Origin: Corynebacterium pseudotuberculosis
GTDB lineage: Bacteria > Actinomycetota > Actinomycetes > Mycobacteriales > Mycobacteriaceae
Direction: 5' to 3'
Assembly: GCF_002155265.1 (NCBI RefSeq)
Contig: NZ_CP021251.1
Span: 1,488,001-1,552,000 of the forward strand
DNA: 64,000 nucleotides
Shown here piece after piece: positions 62,697 through 64,000 of the stretch. Position 1 is the first letter of the stretch. Every line of letters begins with the position of its first letter. Position numbers and translations under genes: made by a program. The notes under the pieces were generated by a model. It was not told the origin of the DNA, ran no database searches, and saw nothing but the letters and a program-made list of their open reading frames with translations.

Positions 62697-64000
62697 ATGG
62701 CACATCTCATCGAGGCGACGCCTAATCTGCATCAACCGTTCATGGTTCCCGCAGGAGTAGCAGCAGGTGCTGCTATGCGAGAGCTTGAGCTGCCCAATAA
62801 GGGGCCAGAAGCAATTGTCTGCGTGAAGGACTCCGAAGGAACTCTGAGGGACCTTTCCTTTATTCCTGAAAGAGACATGCAGGTAACCCCTGTACCGGCA
62901 AACACGGAGGAGGGGCGTGAAGTCATCCGCCATTCGTGTACTCACGTGCTGGCGCAGGCGGTGCAGGCTGAGTTCCCTGGGACAAAACTAGGCATTGGCC
63001 CGGCAATCGAGAACGGCTTCTACTACGACTTTGATGTTGCAGAGCCTTTTACCCCAGAGGATCTGAAGCGCATTGAAAAGCGGATGAAGAAGATCATCAA
63101 GCAGGGACAAAAGTTTGAGCGTCGTACTTTTGCCTCTGTGGAGGAAGCGTCGGAAGCTCTTAAAAATGAGCCCTATAAGCTTGAATTGATTCGGGATAAA
63201 GGCAACGTTGACCCTGATTCCGATGAAGCTACTGAAGTCGGCGCGGGCGACCTGACGGGTTACTACAATCTCAACCCGCGTACGGGAGAGGTCGACTGGT
63301 ATGACCTCTGCCGTGGCCCTCATGTGCCTACTACCAAGTATATTCCGGCTTTTTCTCTTACCAGGTCTTCCGCGGCGTACTGGCGCGGAGATCAATCTTT
63401 GGCTGATTTGCAGCGGATTTATGGCACTGCATGGGAGTCCAAAGAGGCTCTTGAAGAATACCAAACGATGATGGCAGAGGCTGAGAAGCGAGACCATCGG
63501 CGTCTAGGCGCTGAACTTGACTTGTTCAGCTTCCCTGATGAGATAGGTTCGGGATTCCCGGTATTTCATCCCAACGGTGGAGTTGTGCGCCTGGAGATGG
63601 AGGAACACTCCCGCAGACGACATATTGCAGCGGGATACTCTTTTGTTAATACTCCGCACATCACCAAGGGTGATCTGTTTAAAAAGTCTGGTCACCTAGA
63701 CTTTTATGCCGATGGAATGTTTCCTCCTATGCAACTTGATGGTGAAATTGATGAGGACGGAAACGTTACTAAGCAAGCGCAGGATTACTACGCTAAGCCG
63801 ATGAACTGTCCGATGCACAATCTCATTTTTGCGTCGCGAGGACGGTCGTATCGTGAATTGCCTCTCCGACTTTTTGAGTTTGGAACGGTTTATCGCTATG
63901 AGAAATCGGGAGTTATTCACGGTTTGACCCGTGCACGTGGGTTTACGCAGGACGACGCCCACATTTATTGCACGGAAGACCAGCTGGAAGCGGAGCTCAC
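62697..64000 (+). CDS. thrS: Threonyl-tRNA synthetase, 3' end outside window
   Basis: ThrS charges tRNA-Thr. Residues 1-75 contain a TGS domain ([20 protein letters not shown] beta strands). The editing domain follows with [36 protein letters not shown] (HxxxH motif). The catalytic core starts near [16 protein letters not shown] and shows class II motif 1-2 residues in the aligned [10 protein letters not shown] and [40 protein letters not shown]. The window edge removes the anticodon domain. ATG 62697 has AAGGAG 13 bases upstream; in-frame ATGs at 62667 and 62655 are also possible. Confidence 0.96.
   Translation, partial: MAHLIEATPNLHQPFMVPAGVAAGAAMRELELPNKGPEAIVCVKDSEGTLRDLSFIPERDMQVTPVPANTEEGREVIRHSCTHVLAQAVQAEFPGTKLGIGPAIENGFYYDFDVAEPFTPEDLKRIEKRMKKIIKQGQKFERRTFASVEEASEALKNEPYKLELIRDKGNVDPDSDEATEVGAGDLTGYYNLNPRTGEVDWYDLCRGPHVPTTKYIPAFSLTRSSAAYWRGDQSLADLQRIYGTAWESKEALEEYQTMMAEAEKRDHRRLGAELDLFSFPDEIGSGFPVFHPNGGVVRLEMEEHSRRRHIAAGYSFVNTPHITKGDLFKKSGHLDFYADGMFPPMQLDGEIDEDGNVTKQAQDYYAKPMNCPMHNLIFASRGRSYRELPLRLFEFGTVYRYEKSGVIHGLTRARGFTQDDAHIYCTEDQLEAEL

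Noticed and set aside
1..64000. CRISPR array, prophage, transposase or integrase
   Set aside because: No spaced repeats, transposase motifs, inverted-repeat element ends or integrase signature were found anywhere in the window.

Overview
The window is a stretch of chromosome from a Corynebacterium, most likely of the C. pseudotuberculosis / C. ulcerans / C. diphtheriae group. The evidence is a 226-residue DtxR with every metal ligand of the diphtheria protein (Met10, His79, Glu83, His98, Cys102, Glu105, His106), a corynebacterial PTS locus (sugR, ptsI, fruR, fruK, ptsF, ptsH), and a gene order seen across Corynebacteriales: miaA-dapF-hflX, lexA-nrdR, dtxR-sigB, sigA-ppgK-suhB, and dut-DUF3710-DUF3159-methyltransferase-dxs. 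It reads as ordinary core genome. I saw no prophage, transposase, CRISPR array or defence island.

Layout. 1-7.4 kb: DUF349 protein (cut by the left edge), extradiol-dioxygenase-like protein, miaA, dapF, two Corynebacterium hypotheticals and hflX. 7.5-10.7 kb: uracil permease, convergent with a luciferase-like monooxygenase/FMN reductase pair that has a striking palindrome upstream. 10.9-18.2 kb: the sugar PTS, with HPr, the fructose EIIABC-fruK-fruR operon, divergent ptsI, and sugR. 18.4-24.4 kb: DNA-damage and replication control, with lexA and a divS-like gene sharing three SOS boxes, nrdR and hrpA. 24.6-28.3 kb: a membrane protein and the peroxide-defence locus oxyR / ahpC-ahpD. 28.3-33.5 kb: DUF3516 helicase, PAC2-family protein and DUF4192 protein. 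33.5-38.7 kb: galE, dtxR, sigB, dtd and a methyltransferase. 38.7-43.5 kb: DUF3099, DUF3039 coupled to a helicase, a DUF4190-like protein and sigA. 43.9-50.6 kb: ppgK, a frameshifted inositol-phosphatase gene, DUF4193, DUF3093, dut, DUF3710, DUF3159 and a tRNA/rRNA uracil methyltransferase. 50.8-58.5 kb: dxs, an RNase D-like protein, DUF3000, hemQ, msrB, a GT-C mannosyltransferase-like protein and a RibD-C reductase. 58.5-59.3 kb: five tRNA genes. 59.8-62.5 kb: a CopC / PCuAC / DyP-peroxidase cluster. 62.7 kb to the end: thrS, cut by the right edge.

Three themes tie the genes together. First, carbon entry: EI, HPr and EIIABC phosphorylate fructose, FruK makes fructose-1,6-bisphosphate, and two DeoR-type regulators set expression. 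Polyphosphate glucokinase gives a PTS-independent glucose route. Second, stress control: OxyR/AhpCD, MsrB, the DyP peroxidase, LexA/DivS, SigB and DtxR. Third, core information processing: sigma factors, helicases, tRNA modification and tRNAs.

I did not find a clear new biological system. The most useful oddities are a one-base frameshift splitting the inositol-phosphatase gene, a 24-bp tandem duplication at the start of miaA, a 38-bp nested palindrome before the monooxygenase pair, an FMN-reductase frame that runs through a terminator into uraA, palindromes before fruR and dtxR, and hairpins in the leaders of ptsF and ahpC.
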